Positions 26,190 through 35,654 of a DNA stretch of 64,000 nucleotides are shown piece by piece (within the stretch, counting starts at the first letter, position 1; each line of letters begins with the position of its first letter). The stretch spans positions 2,914,001 through 2,978,000 of the forward strand of contig CAXXFB010000001.1 of assembly GCA_963674545.2 (NCBI GenBank). Reading direction: 5' to 3'. The notes under the pieces are model-generated. The model made no database searches, was not told the origin of the DNA, and worked only from the letters and a program-made list of their open reading frames with translations. The stretch comes from JABGQS01 sp963674545. GTDB taxonomy: Bacteria; Bacillota; Clostridia; Christensenellales; SZUA-584. A program made the translations under genes and the position numbers.

Positions 26190-27656
26190 TTGATTTATCC
26201 AACAAAAGAAGAATTTATAAAACTGTCACAAGACAGCAATATAGTTCCGGTAACACGAGAAGTATATTCGGATACAAAAACGCCGATAAGCATTTTCATT
26301 CGCTATGCACAAACGCCGAACAGCTTTTTGTTAGAAAGCGTTGAGGGCGGAGAAAAGTGGGCGAGATATTCGTTTATCGGAAGGAATCCATATATGACTT
26401 TCTCCGCAGCAGGAGATAATATAACTATCACAGAAGGCGGAGAAACAAAAGAGCTTTCGGGCAATCCGATGCAATACTTAAAAGAGCTTTATTCCGGGTT
26501 CAAATATGCGCAGATAGAAGGGCTTCCAAGGTTCTCAGGAGGCGCTGTCGGCTACTTTGCATACGATGCAGTACGCTATATAGAAGAGCTGCCGGATGCC
26601 CCGCCGGATGATGTCGGCGCTCCCGACTGCTATCTTATGTTCTGCGACGAAGTGATAGTCTATGATCACTTCAAGCAAAAGGTAATGGTAATAGTAAATG
26701 CGCATATAAACGGAAACCCGGAGCAGATATATGAAGATGCGTCTAATCGTCTGCATTCGATAGGCGCTGAACTGGAAGCGGAGTATGTAAAACAATTCGC
26801 TGTTAAAAAGCACGAAGAAAAGGTAGAGTTTACCAGCAACTTTACAAAACCGGAGTTCTGCGAGGCTGTAAGAAAAGCAAAGCAGTACATATACGACGGG
26901 GACATATTCCAGGTAGTGCTTTCCCAGAGGCTTACGATGGATACCGAAGCAGCGCCGTTCGATGTATACAGGGTGCTGCGAACTCTTAATCCGTCACCTT
27001 ACATGTATTATCTATCGCTGCCCGATGCAGTAATAGTCGGCTCTTCGCCGGAGCTGCTTGTTCGGCTGGAAGAGGATGTCGTTGAGACCTGTCCGATAGC
27101 AGGTACGAAGCCGAGAGGAAAGACAAAGCAGGAAGATGACGAACTTGCAGATGAGCTTTTGAGCGACGAGAAAGAACTTGCAGAGCACACGATGCTGGTT
27201 GACCTTGGACGCAACGACATCGGCAAGGTAGCGGAGTTTGGCAGCGTTGTGGTCGAGTACCCGATGCACATAGAAAAGTACTCCCACGTTATGCACATAG
27301 TGTCTAATGTGAAAGGAACAATAAAGGCGCAGCACAGCGCTTTCGACGTTTTGGGAGCGGTGCTTCCGGCAGGAACGCTGTCCGGCGCCCCGAAAGTGCG
27401 TGCGATGGAGATAATAAATGAGCTTGAGAAGAACAAGCGCGGCATATACGGCGGCAGTATAGGCTATATCGGCTTCGATGGCAATATAGATGTTTGTATC
27501 ACGATACGCACTATGGTGTTCAAAAACGGGAAGGCATATTTGCAGGCTGGCGCAGGCATTGTAGCAGATTCCGTGCCTGAGACTGAACATGAAGAAACGC
27601 TCAATAAAGCGAAAGCGCTGATAAAAGCGCTCGAAAAGGCGGGTGAGATATCTTGA
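26190..27656 (+). CDS. trpE: Anthranilate synthase component I
   Basis: Converts chorismate to anthranilate using ammonia from TrpG; first committed step to tryptophan. 488 residues from the TTG at 26190, chosen over the GTG at 26172 because AAGGAAGAG lies at proper distance and homologues begin IYPTKEEF. The N terminus keeps the LLES motif (FLLESVEGGEKW) of the tryptophan feedback site. The chorismate-binding half shows LSQRL, NPSPYMYYL, PIAGTKPRG and VDLGRNDIG. The stop overlaps the trpG start by 4 bp. Controlled by the leader at 26016-26185. Confidence 0.97.
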   Translation: MIYPTKEEFIKLSQDSNIVPVTREVYSDTKTPISIFIRYAQTPNSFLLESVEGGEKWARYSFIGRNPYMTFSAAGDNITITEGGETKELSGNPMQYLKELYSGFKYAQIEGLPRFSGGAVGYFAYDAVRYIEELPDAPPDDVGAPDCYLMFCDEVIVYDHFKQKVMVIVNAHINGNPEQIYEDASNRLHSIGAELEAEYVKQFAVKKHEEKVEFTSNFTKPEFCEAVRKAKQYIYDGDIFQVVLSQRLTMDTEAAPFDVYRVLRTLNPSPYMYYLSLPDAVIVGSSPELLVRLEEDVVETCPIAGTKPRGKTKQEDDELADELLSDEKELAEHTMLVDLGRNDIGKVAEFGSVVVEYPMHIEKYSHVMHIVSNVKGTIKAQHSAFDVLGAVLPAGTLSGAPKVRAMEIINELEKNKRGIYGGSIGYIGFDGNIDVCITIRTMVFKNGKAYLQAGAGIVADSVPETEHEETLNKAKALIKALEKAGEIS

Positions 27657-28216
27657 TCATCATTATAGACAACTATGATTCGTTCACATACAACTTGTAC
27701 CAGTATATCGGCGAGATAAACGAAAATGTCAGAGTATACAGGAACGATAAAATAACGCTCGACGAGATAGCCGAGCTTAACCCGACCCACATAGTAGTGT
27801 CACCCGGCCCCGGCTATCCGCAGGACGCAGGCATATCCATTGATGCAATATTGAGTTTCGGTAAAAATATACCTGTGCTTGGTGTGTGCCTCGGGCATCA
27901 GGCAATAGGCGCAGCGTTCGGCGGCAACATAGTACACGCAGAACAGCTCGTTCACGGTAAGGCATATGATATAAACGTCCACGGCGGCAAGCTCTTTACT
28001 GGCATGCCTACACGTATAAGGGCTGGCAGGTATCATTCATTGGTGGTGGACAGAAAGACTATACCAAAAGATCTCGCCATAACTGCGCAGACGTTTGACG
28101 GTGAGATAATGGCGCTGCAGCACAAGACTCTGCCGATATACGGAGTGCAGTTCCATCCCGAATCTGTGCTAACTCCGGATGGTATAAAGATACTCGAAAA
28201 CTTTCTGGAAATGTAG
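27653..28216 (+). CDS. trpG: Anthranilate synthase component II (glutamine amidotransferase)
   Basis: A 187-residue class I glutamine amidotransferase that feeds ammonia to TrpE. DNYDSFTYNLYQY at the start, SPGPGYP, the nucleophile in GVCLGHQAIG and the catalytic HPES near the C terminus are present. TTG start overlapping the trpE stop (TTGA), with GGGTGAG upstream. It may also serve as PabA for folate synthesis, as in many Gram-positives. Confidence 0.97.
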   Translation: MIIIIDNYDSFTYNLYQYIGEINENVRVYRNDKITLDEIAELNPTHIVVSPGPGYPQDAGISIDAILSFGKNIPVLGVCLGHQAIGAAFGGNIVHAEQLVHGKAYDINVHGGKLFTGMPTRIRAGRYHSLVVDRKTIPKDLAITAQTFDGEIMALQHKTLPIYGVQFHPESVLTPDGIKILENFLEM

Positions 28217-28225
28217 GGGTAAATC

Positions 28226-29236
28226 ATGATAGAAGCAGCTATAAAAAGTATACTGGAGAGACAAAACCTTTCCATTGACGAAGCCGAGCAGGCGATGAAC
28301 GACATAATGAGCGGCAGCGCAACACAAGCCCAGATAGGCGGCTTTCTTACAGCGCTTCGCATGAAGGGTGAGACTGTAGAAGAGATAACAGGCTTTGCAA
28401 AGACCATGAGGAAAAAAGCGGAAAGAATAACACCGAAGTCAGAGCCGCTGCTAGACACTTGCGGCACTGGCGGAGACTCGAGCGGCACGTTCAACATATC
28501 GACTGCGGCGGCGTTTATCGTCAGCGCAGCGGGCATATCAGTCGCAAAGCACGGTAACAGGTCGGTCAGCAGCAAGAGCGGAAGTGCAGATGTGCTCGAA
28601 GCTCTGGGCGTAAAGATAGATATAACGCCGGATAAGGTTCAGCAGTGTATAGATGACATCGGTATCGGATTCATGTTCGCACAGCGCTTTCACGGTGCGA
28701 TGAAATATGCAGCTCCGGTGAGGCGGGAGCTCGGCGTGCGCACAGTTTTCAACATGCTTGGTCCGCTCACTAATCCGGCGGGCGCGCAGTATCAATTGCT
28801 CGGGGTATACAGCAAGGAGTTGACACAACTTTTTGCGGAAGTGCTCAAAGGTCTTGGTATAAAGAGTGCAATGGTAGTGCATGGCGAAGACGGACTTGAT
28901 GAAATGACCGTCTGCGGCAAGACGTATGTATCTGAACTCAAAGACGGTGTCATAAAGAACTACACCATATCGCCGAAAGACCTGGGGCTGAAGCTTGCCC
29001 CGGCGTGTGAAATAAAAGGAGCAGACAGTATGCAAAACGCTCAGATTATCCGCAGCATCCTCGGCGGCGAAAAGGGAGCGGCGCACGATATAACGATACT
29101 CAACGCAGGTGCAGCTATATATATCTGCGGCGGTGCAGGCTCAATAAAGGAAGGCATCAGCAAAGCTTCAGCGCTTATAGAAGACGGCAGCGCAAAGAGA
29201 AAGCTGGAGCAGATGATAAGCTATACCAACGCATAG
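28226..29236 (+). CDS. trpD: Anthranilate phosphoribosyltransferase
   Basis: A 336-residue enzyme that joins anthranilate to PRPP. Markers: DTCGTGGDSSGTFNIST (PRPP-binding glycine loop), KHGNRSVSSKSGSADVLE and FNMLGPLTNP. Separate from trpG, not fused. Ten bp after trpG. Confidence 0.97.
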   Translation: MIEAAIKSILERQNLSIDEAEQAMNDIMSGSATQAQIGGFLTALRMKGETVEEITGFAKTMRKKAERITPKSEPLLDTCGTGGDSSGTFNISTAAAFIVSAAGISVAKHGNRSVSSKSGSADVLEALGVKIDITPDKVQQCIDDIGIGFMFAQRFHGAMKYAAPVRRELGVRTVFNMLGPLTNPAGAQYQLLGVYSKELTQLFAEVLKGLGIKSAMVVHGEDGLDEMTVCGKTYVSELKDGVIKNYTISPKDLGLKLAPACEIKGADSMQNAQIIRSILGGEKGAAHDITILNAGAAIYICGGAGSIKEGISKASALIEDGSAKRKLEQMISYTNA

Positions 29237-29251
29237 GCGAAAGGTCAATCA

Positions 29252-30037
29252 ATGATATTAGATGATATTGTAGCAAAAAAAAGAATACGTCTGGAGCAGG
29301 CGATGCAGAGTCTGCCGTTTGATGAACTGGCGCATACAGCAGTGGATATACCCTTGGCACAGTTAAGGAAGTTCAAAGATGCTCTTGAAGATCCGGGGCT
29401 GTCAGTGATAGCCGAGGTTAAGAAAGCCTCTCCCAGCAAGGGTATTATAAGCAAAGATTTTAGACCGGTAGAAACAGCACAGGAGTATGAAACTTTTGGA
29501 GCAAGCGCAATATCTGTGCTGACGGAACAAGACTTTTTCTTTGGCAGCAGTGAATATCTGAAGGATATTAAAAAAGCAGTTGCAATACCTATTCTTCGCA
29601 AAGATTTTATTATAGATGTGTGGCAGGTATACGAATCGAAACTCATCGGTGCAGATGCAATACTTCTGATAGCTGCGATACTCTCAGACAGTCAGCTGCG
29701 GGAATGCAGGCAAACTGCACAGATGCTTGGTATGTGCGCACTTGTCGAAACGCATGATGAGACAGAGATGCAGCGTGCTATAGACTCTGGAGCGGAGATA
29801 ATAGGGATCAATAACCGTAACTTAAAAACGTTCGAGGTTTCTCTTGAAACGACTGAGAGACTCATAAAGATGGTACCGCCCGGCAAAACGATTGTTAGCG
29901 AGAGCGGTATAATGACGGCGGACGATGCACGCTTTGTCCACAGCCTCGGAGCAGATGCAGTGCTCGTCGGAGAGTCGCTGATGAAAGCGCAGGATATTGG
30001 TCAGCAGCTTGCTGCGATAAAGAAAGCGGGCGTCTGA
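29252..30037 (+). CDS. trpC: Indole-3-glycerol-phosphate synthase
   Basis: A 261-residue TIM-barrel enzyme that closes the indole ring from carboxyphenylamino-deoxyribulose phosphate. Markers: VIAEVKKASPSKGII with the catalytic Lys, ILRKDFIID, and IGINNRNLKTF, VSESGI near the phosphate site. Monofunctional; trpF follows 1 bp later. Confidence 0.97.
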   Translation: MILDDIVAKKRIRLEQAMQSLPFDELAHTAVDIPLAQLRKFKDALEDPGLSVIAEVKKASPSKGIISKDFRPVETAQEYETFGASAISVLTEQDFFFGSSEYLKDIKKAVAIPILRKDFIIDVWQVYESKLIGADAILLIAAILSDSQLRECRQTAQMLGMCALVETHDETEMQRAIDSGAEIIGINNRNLKTFEVSLETTERLIKMVPPGKTIVSESGIMTADDARFVHSLGADAVLVGESLMKAQDIGQQLAAIKKAGV

Positions 30038-30038
30038 C

Positions 30039-30644
30039 ATGGCAAAGGTCAAGATATGCGGGCTGATGCGTCCGCAGGACGTAAAAGCTGTAAATGAATA
30101 CAGGCCGGACTATGCAGGTTTTATATTCGCACCCAGCAGACGGCGGCTTAGCTTAGAGCGGGCAAAAGCTCTGATTAGTCAGCTCAGCAGCGATATAAAG
30201 CGGGTGGGTATATTCGTAAATGAGAGACCTGATGTCATAAACATGATAAAAAGGGAGTGCAGCCTCGATGTTGTTCAAATATATCAGGATGGCTATGACA
30301 TAGACAGTACTATAGAAGGCGAAATATGGCTGGGCATAAGGGTAAAGGATGAGAGCAGCCTTGAAGCAATGGTGAAGACAGAAGCGGACGCATACCTGCT
30401 TGATGCCTACGACCCCAAAACCTATGGCGGAACGGGAGAAAAGTTCAACTGGGATATCGCATACAAAGCATCCCGGCAGGCGAGAATAGTGTTGGCAGGG
30501 GGGCTAAGTGCATCCAATGTTGAAGAAGCGATAAAAATAGCAGGCCCTTATGCAGTGGATGTCAGCAGCGGAGTGGAAACGCATGGCATTAAGGACGCCG
30601 GGAAGATAAGCAAGTTTATTGAAATCGTGAGGAGTGTAAGATGA
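30039..30644 (+). CDS. trpF: Phosphoribosylanthranilate isomerase
   Basis: A 201-residue TIM-barrel isomerase for the Amadori step between TrpD and TrpC. Starts MAKVKICGL with the catalytic Cys; DAYDPKTYGGTGEKFNW and the final VDVSSGVE phosphate-binding motif are clear. Its stop overlaps the trpB start (ATGA). Confidence 0.97.
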   Translation: MAKVKICGLMRPQDVKAVNEYRPDYAGFIFAPSRRRLSLERAKALISQLSSDIKRVGIFVNERPDVINMIKRECSLDVVQIYQDGYDIDSTIEGEIWLGIRVKDESSLEAMVKTEADAYLLDAYDPKTYGGTGEKFNWDIAYKASRQARIVLAGGLSASNVEEAIKIAGPYAVDVSSGVETHGIKDAGKISKFIEIVRSVR

Positions 30645-31825
30645 AACAGGAAAGATACTTCGGGGAGTTCGGAGGCATGTTCGTACCGGAAACGCTGGTT
30701 AATGCGCTGCTGGAGCTCGAAGAAACATATTATAAATACAAGAAGGATCCTGAATTTACTGCTGAAAAGGAATATTACCTCAGCGAATATGCAGGCAGGC
30801 AGACGCCGCTCTATTTTGCGCAGAGGATGACTCGGAAACTCGGCGGCGGCAAAGTTTACCTGAAGCGGGAAGATTTAAACCATACAGGTTCGCACAAACT
30901 CAATAACGTAATAGGGCAGATGCTGCTTGCAAAGCGCATGGGCAAAAAGCGTATCATTGCCGAAACGGGAGCAGGGCAGCACGGCGTGGCAACGGCTACT
31001 ATTGCAGCACTGTTCGATCTGCAGTGTGTTGTATACATGGGAGCAGAGGACACACAGCGTCAGGCGCTCAATGTTTTCAGGATGCGGCTGCTCGGCGCAG
31101 AGGTTGTCCCTGTGCATACAGGCACAGCTACACTGAAAGACGCAACTAGTGAAGCAATCCGTGACTGGGCAGCAAACTTCGAAGATACATATTACGTCAT
31201 AGGCTCGGTCGTTGGGCCAAGTCCGTATCCGCGGATAGTACGTGACTTCCAAAGCATAATCGGCAAAGAGACGAAAGAGCAGATAATGAAGAAAGAAGGA
31301 AGGCTGCCGGACTACTTGATAGCATGTGTAGGCGGCGGCAGCAACGCAATGGGCCTGTTCTATCCTTTCATAAACGACAAAGATATAAAGATGATAGGAG
31401 TTGAAGCCGGAGGGCAAGGAGTCGATACGCCCTTCCACGCAGCGGCAATTGGAAAAGGCAGCCCCGGTGTGCTGCATGGCATGAAGTCATATTTTTTGCA
31501 GGATGAGTACGGTCAGATAATGCCTGTCCACTCGATATCAGCGGGGCTAGATTACCCCGGTATAGGGCCGGAGCATGCCCACCTTTTCGCGACGGGGCGT
31601 GTACGGTTCGAATCTGTCACAGACGACGAAGCAGTGGAAGCATTTGAATTTTTGTGCAAAACAGAAGGGATAATGCCCGCTCTGGAGAGTTCGCATGCAA
31701 TAGCATATGCATATAAGATGATACCGAAAACAAACAAAGACGATATAATAGTAATAAACGTTTCAGGGCGTGGGGACAAAGACGTATATTCAGTAGCTAA
31801 GCACATGGGGGTAGATATAAAATGA
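30641..31825 (+). CDS. trpB: Tryptophan synthase beta chain
   Basis: A 394-residue PLP enzyme joining indole and serine. Markers: GEFGGMFVPETL start, the PLP lysine in HTGSHKLNN, GAGQHGVATAT and GGGSNAMG. This is the standard TrpB1 type. Overlaps trpF and trpA by 4 bp each. Confidence 0.98.
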   Translation: MKQERYFGEFGGMFVPETLVNALLELEETYYKYKKDPEFTAEKEYYLSEYAGRQTPLYFAQRMTRKLGGGKVYLKREDLNHTGSHKLNNVIGQMLLAKRMGKKRIIAETGAGQHGVATATIAALFDLQCVVYMGAEDTQRQALNVFRMRLLGAEVVPVHTGTATLKDATSEAIRDWAANFEDTYYVIGSVVGPSPYPRIVRDFQSIIGKETKEQIMKKEGRLPDYLIACVGGGSNAMGLFYPFINDKDIKMIGVEAGGQGVDTPFHAAAIGKGSPGVLHGMKSYFLQDEYGQIMPVHSISAGLDYPGIGPEHAHLFATGRVRFESVTDDEAVEAFEFLCKTEGIMPALESSHAIAYAYKMIPKTNKDDIIVINVSGRGDKDVYSVAKHMGVDIK

Positions 31826-32616
31826 CAAGGATATCAAAGAAGTTCGCCGGACTGAAAGAGAAGGGCGAAAAGGCGCTTGTACCGTTTTTCTTTGCAGGAG
31901 ACCCTGATATAGATACGACCTATGACCTTGTTCTTAAGCTGGAACAGTCAGGAGCAGATATAATCGAGCTTGGGATACCGTACACCGACCCTCTGGCAGA
32001 CGGCCCGGTCAATCAAGCGGCAGCTGCACGTGCGCTGAGTAACGGCATAACATTGCCGGACATTTTGGCTCTGGTCGAAAAACTGCGTGAGAAAACGCAG
32101 GTACCGATAGCGTTTCTGCTCTATTTCAACTGCGTTCTTCAGTACGGAGTTGAGGAGTTCCTCGCCGACTGCGAAAAGACTGGGGTTGACGGTCTTGTGA
32201 TACCTGATCTGCCCATGGAGGAAAGAGAGCAATACAGGGATGTTTTTGCTAAATACGATGTAGATATGATACCTCTAGTAACTCCTGTTTCCGGAAAACG
32301 GATTAAAGGTATTGTAAAAGACAGCAGCGGTTTTGTATATTGCGTGACTTCTACCGGTACAACGGGAGTACGCAGCGATTTTTCCACAGACTTTGACAGC
32401 TTTCTAGGTGAAGTGAAAAAACATACTGATACTGCAAGGGTACTTGGTTTTGGCATTTCAACGCCGGAACATGTAAGGAATCTCAAAGGGTACGCCGAAG
32501 GTTTGATTGTCGGCAGCGCAGTGGTAAAGAAAATGGCTGCAGCAAAAACTAGGAATGAGCTTATTGCTTCAATATCCGGTTTTGTGTCAGAACTCAAAGC
32601 GGCTTTAAGAGAATAG
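31822..32616 (+). CDS. trpA: Tryptophan synthase alpha chain
   Basis: A 264-residue TIM-barrel lyase releasing indole from indole-glycerol phosphate. Markers: PFFFAGDPD, the catalytic Glu in IELGIPYTDPLADGP, and GLIVGSAVV at the phosphate site. Last gene of the operon. Downstream, a weak hairpin at 32685-32709 followed by GAATTTTTG is the only candidate terminator seen. Confidence 0.97.
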   Translation: MTRISKKFAGLKEKGEKALVPFFFAGDPDIDTTYDLVLKLEQSGADIIELGIPYTDPLADGPVNQAAAARALSNGITLPDILALVEKLREKTQVPIAFLLYFNCVLQYGVEEFLADCEKTGVDGLVIPDLPMEEREQYRDVFAKYDVDMIPLVTPVSGKRIKGIVKDSSGFVYCVTSTGTTGVRSDFSTDFDSFLGEVKKHTDTARVLGFGISTPEHVRNLKGYAEGLIVGSAVVKKMAAAKTRNELIASISGFVSELKAALRE

Positions 32617-32745
32617 ATATAAGGCATCAGTTAGCTTTATATATATAGCGCAGATTGATAAGCAAAGTCGCAGAAACAACAAATAGCACCAGCCAAACGG
32701 CTTGATGCTGTTGGTAATCACTGAATTTTTGTTATGGGAACTAGG

Positions 32746-32949
32746 CTATTGCCCTAAAGCTTTGAGCGCTTCATAAACCAGGAAAACAGGCCAAACAATA
32801 GCTTTAAGGAACCCTAATACACCTATCCAAAATGTGGTGGCAACAGAGATATAGTATATTGCAGCTCCGATGAAGCCAAGACCATAAACAGCGCCGGCCG
32901 GAGCGCAGTTTCCGTTTTTTTTTGAACAGTTATTATTACTATCAGTCAT
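32746..32949 (-). CDS. Small membrane protein, unknown function
   Basis: A 67-residue protein: a polar, Asn/Cys-containing N terminus (NNNCSKKNGNCAPAG), then two probable membrane segments (GLGFIGAAIYYISVAT and WIGVLGFLKAIVWPVFLVY). It resembles short conserved hypothetical proteins of Firmicutes and archaea. GGGAGG lies 6 bp before the ATG on the minus strand and a promoter with a dyad lies further upstream. It is convergent with trpA. Confidence 0.8.
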   Translation of the reverse strand: MTDSNNNCSKKNGNCAPAGAVYGLGFIGAAIYYISVATTFWIGVLGFLKAIVWPVFLVYEALKALGQ

Positions 32950-32988
32950 ATTATACCTCCCTTTAAAATATACGAGTTCTACTCATTC

Positions 32989-33019
32989 TATGGTAAGATA
33001 ACCATACCCTAACTGTCAA
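32989..33019 (-). promoter_or_regulatory. Minus-strand promoter with overlapping dyad
   Basis: On the minus strand TTGACA (33014-33019) is followed 18 bp later by TACCAT. The inverted repeat TATGGT-N6-ACCATA (32989-33006) overlaps the -10, suggesting a repressor site for the small membrane protein gene. Confidence 0.55.
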
Positions 33020-33032
33020 CACATCTTTCGTT

Positions 33033-33061
33033 TTAGTTAGATTATATTAGTACAATATAAT
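33033..33061 (+). promoter_or_regulatory. Probable promoter for aldo/keto reductase
   Basis: TTAGTT (33033-33038), 17-bp spacer, TATAAT (33056-33061), about 110 bp before the gene. The -35 is weak. Confidence 0.45.
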
Positions 33062-33174
33062 TAACAATGATATTCTGTGAAGCTTTTTAGCATTTGCCGC
33101 AAGGTAAAAGGACATATTTGTCGAACATTCTATTATATAGTTTATTAATCAACTAATTGTCAGGGAGGTTCTAA

Positions 33175-34158
33175 ATGAATTACAGAATGCTTGGAAAGAC
33201 GGGGTATGAAGTTTCGGAGGTATCTTTTGGTGCATGGGCAATCGGAGGTACTTGGGGAACGGTAAAAGATAAAGACAGCATGCTTGCTCTCGAAGCAGCA
33301 ATTGACCAGGGTGTAAACTTTTTCGATACAGCGGATGTCTACGGAGACGGGCGCAGCGAGAGGCTTGTCGGGAAACTTGCTTCAAGTAAAAAGCAGCGAA
33401 TATATATCGCAACAAAGGCGGGTCGCCGTCTTGATCCTCATGTAGCTTCTGGTTACAACATCGGCAATATAACTGCGTTTGTTGAGCGCAGTCTGCAGAA
33501 TCTGGGTGTGGAATGCATAGATCTTTTGCAGCTGCACTGCCCGCCGTCAGAGGTATACGACAACGATGAATTTTTCGGTCAGTTAAATAAGCTTATAAAC
33601 GACGGAAAAGTTGCAAAGCTGGGTGTCAGCGTAGAAAAGGTAAGCGAAGCCATGCGTGCAATAGAATATGATAATGTGTGCACCGTTCAAATAATATTCA
33701 ATATGTTCCGCTTAAAGCCTGCCGATGAGTTTTTCAGTTCAGCAAAAGAAAAGAATATAGGAATATTAGCCAGAGTACCGCTTGCCAGTGGAATGCTGAC
33801 AGGCAAAATGAGCGCTTCAACGAAGTTTGAAGATGATGATCATAGAAAATTCAACAGACACGGAGAAGCTTTTGATAAAGGAGAAACTTTTTCAGGCGTA
33901 GACTATGATATCGGGCTCAAAGCGGTCGAAGAGCTGAAAAAGATTCTGCCGGAAGGCATGAGTATGCCGCAGTTTGCGCTGAAATGGATATTGATGTTTG
34001 ATGCAGTTAGTTGTGTTATCCCCGGCGGCAAGAATAAAGAGCAGGTAACACAGAATACTAACACTTCAGACATGCCGGCGCTTACTGGCGATGTTATGGA
34101 GAAAGTTCGAAATATCTATGATGAATACATAAGGGACAGCGTACATGGCCTTTGGTAG
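33175..34158 (+). CDS. Aldo/keto reductase
   Basis: A 327-residue TIM-barrel NADPH-dependent reductase. Catalytic tetrad is visible: Asp in FFDTADVYG with Tyr, Lys in IATKAG and His in LLQLHCP. The start MNYRMLGKTGYEVSEVSFGAWAIGG is typical. GGGAGG precedes the ATG. Monocistronic: its own promoter and a terminator at 34211. Substrate unknown. Confidence 0.94.
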   Translation: MNYRMLGKTGYEVSEVSFGAWAIGGTWGTVKDKDSMLALEAAIDQGVNFFDTADVYGDGRSERLVGKLASSKKQRIYIATKAGRRLDPHVASGYNIGNITAFVERSLQNLGVECIDLLQLHCPPSEVYDNDEFFGQLNKLINDGKVAKLGVSVEKVSEAMRAIEYDNVCTVQIIFNMFRLKPADEFFSSAKEKNIGILARVPLASGMLTGKMSASTKFEDDDHRKFNRHGEAFDKGETFSGVDYDIGLKAVEELKKILPEGMSMPQFALKWILMFDAVSCVIPGGKNKEQVTQNTNTSDMPALTGDVMEKVRNIYDEYIRDSVHGLW

Positions 34159-34210
34159 CATAGGTAAAAAGTAAGAATAAATTGTAAGAGATCTTGTGTA
34201 TAGACATATC

Positions 34211-34237
34211 AAAAAACCGGGTTCAACTCGGTTTTTT
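34211..34237 (+). terminator. Intrinsic terminator of aldo/keto reductase gene
   Basis: AAAAAACCGGGT and ACTCGGTTTTTT form a 12-bp stem (one G-U) with loop TCA, and the arm itself supplies the T-run, extended by GTTTT. Confidence 0.9.
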
Positions 34238-34357
34238 GTTTTAAACGGTAATCAGATATGTATAACTCTGTTTATGTTGGACAAAGTGTGAATATAATTC
34301 TGTTTTCTTATGTTTACTAATCAATATTCTAACTTTAATGGTGCCACTTGCTTTTAT

Positions 34358-34385
34358 TTGAATAAATTGGTACATTATATATGAT
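34358..34385 (+). promoter_or_regulatory. Probable promoter for HD-GYP gene
   Basis: TTGAAT (34358-34363), 16-bp spacer, TATGAT (34380-34385), about 60 bp before the ATG. Confidence 0.5.
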
Positions 34386-34446
34386 AGATATGAATTTATG
34401 AAGCTGATTTTTCCTACTGATAAGATATTGGAAGGGGTTGGCTCAA

Positions 34447-35478
34447 ATGAAAAACAAACTCTCCGAGGCTTTTGCCAGGCTGATAAATAAAGATACCAGG
34501 CACAAAAATATTATAATGCTTTTTATTTGCTACCTTTCATCTGTACTAATTGCTATACTTGTATATTATACCGGAGGCACAATAATGGTGTATGCAAATC
34601 TGATGTATATACCCATTGCAGCCATTGCTTCGGTTAAAGGGAAAACGCACGCCGCAATTCATGCGCTTTTCAGCAGCCTCCTCATCGGCCCTTTTATGCC
34701 TCTGGATGTCAGCACAAACCTGATGCAGGGGACATTGAACTGGGTGCTGAGGACTTTTATATATGTAGCTGTTGCATTAGTAATTGGTTATTACTCTGAC
34801 AAAAATAAAAAGAATATTGATCGCATAATAAAAAAGGACAATGAACTTAAAGAATCACAGCTTAGTACGATATACGCATTAGCGAAGCTAACCGAGACTC
34901 GGGATGATGATACAGGGCATCATGTTAACAGAGTGTCCGAATATTGCCGGCTGTTGGCTGAAAAGCTAAGGCAGCTTCCTGAATATAAAGATTATATGAC
35001 TCCCAATTTTATTGAGAACATCTACAGCGCAAGCCCCCTGCATGATATCGGCAAAGTGGGTATTCCAGACAGAATACTTCTAAAGCCCGGCAGGCTCACA
35101 GAGCCTGAATTTGAGACGATCAAAACTCATACAACGATAGGAGCAGATATCCTGATGGATATAAAAGAGAAATGCCCGGACAACGAATTTTTCAAGATCG
35201 GGCTGGAGATAGTGCAAAGCCACCACGAAAAATGGAACGGGACAGGATACCCATATGGACTGAAAGAAAGCTCTATTCCTCTTTCTGCAAGGATAATGGC
35301 TATAGCTGACACCTACGATGCTCTTAGGTCGAAAAGAGTTTATAAGGAACAAAAGAGCCACCAGGAATCATTAAGAATCATACAAGAGGAATCGGGTAAA
35401 CAATTCGATCCCAACATTGTAAAAGTTTTTTTGCGGTATGAAGAAAAAATTGAAGAAATCCATAGAACATATGGTTAA
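34447..35478 (+). CDS. Membrane-anchored HD-GYP domain phosphodiesterase
   Basis: A 343-residue protein. Four or so membrane segments fill residues about 20-115, followed by an HD-GYP domain: HHVNRVSEYC, the HD pair His199-Asp200 in SPLHDIGK, THTTIGADIL, HHEKWNGTGYP with the GYP motif near 268, and ADTYDALRSKR. Intact HD-GYP proteins hydrolyse c-di-GMP or related cyclic dinucleotides. The ATG at 34447 fits GAAGGGG better than the TTG at 34438. Confidence 0.9.
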   Translation: MKNKLSEAFARLINKDTRHKNIIMLFICYLSSVLIAILVYYTGGTIMVYANLMYIPIAAIASVKGKTHAAIHALFSSLLIGPFMPLDVSTNLMQGTLNWVLRTFIYVAVALVIGYYSDKNKKNIDRIIKKDNELKESQLSTIYALAKLTETRDDDTGHHVNRVSEYCRLLAEKLRQLPEYKDYMTPNFIENIYSASPLHDIGKVGIPDRILLKPGRLTEPEFETIKTHTTIGADILMDIKEKCPDNEFFKIGLEIVQSHHEKWNGTGYPYGLKESSIPLSARIMAIADTYDALRSKRVYKEQKSHQESLRIIQEESGKQFDPNIVKVFLRYEEKIEEIHRTYG

Positions 35479-35654
35479 ATAATCTTAAATTCGTTTATAA
35501 ATAACAAATATATTGCTGTATTTTGTATAATAATATGATACAATTCCTATATCTATATTAAAATTTATATTTATGCTTAATAGCCAAAATGCATTTAATA
35601 TATAAGATATTAACAAAAAAATAATAAGCATCACAATATATGTGGGGGTCTGTT

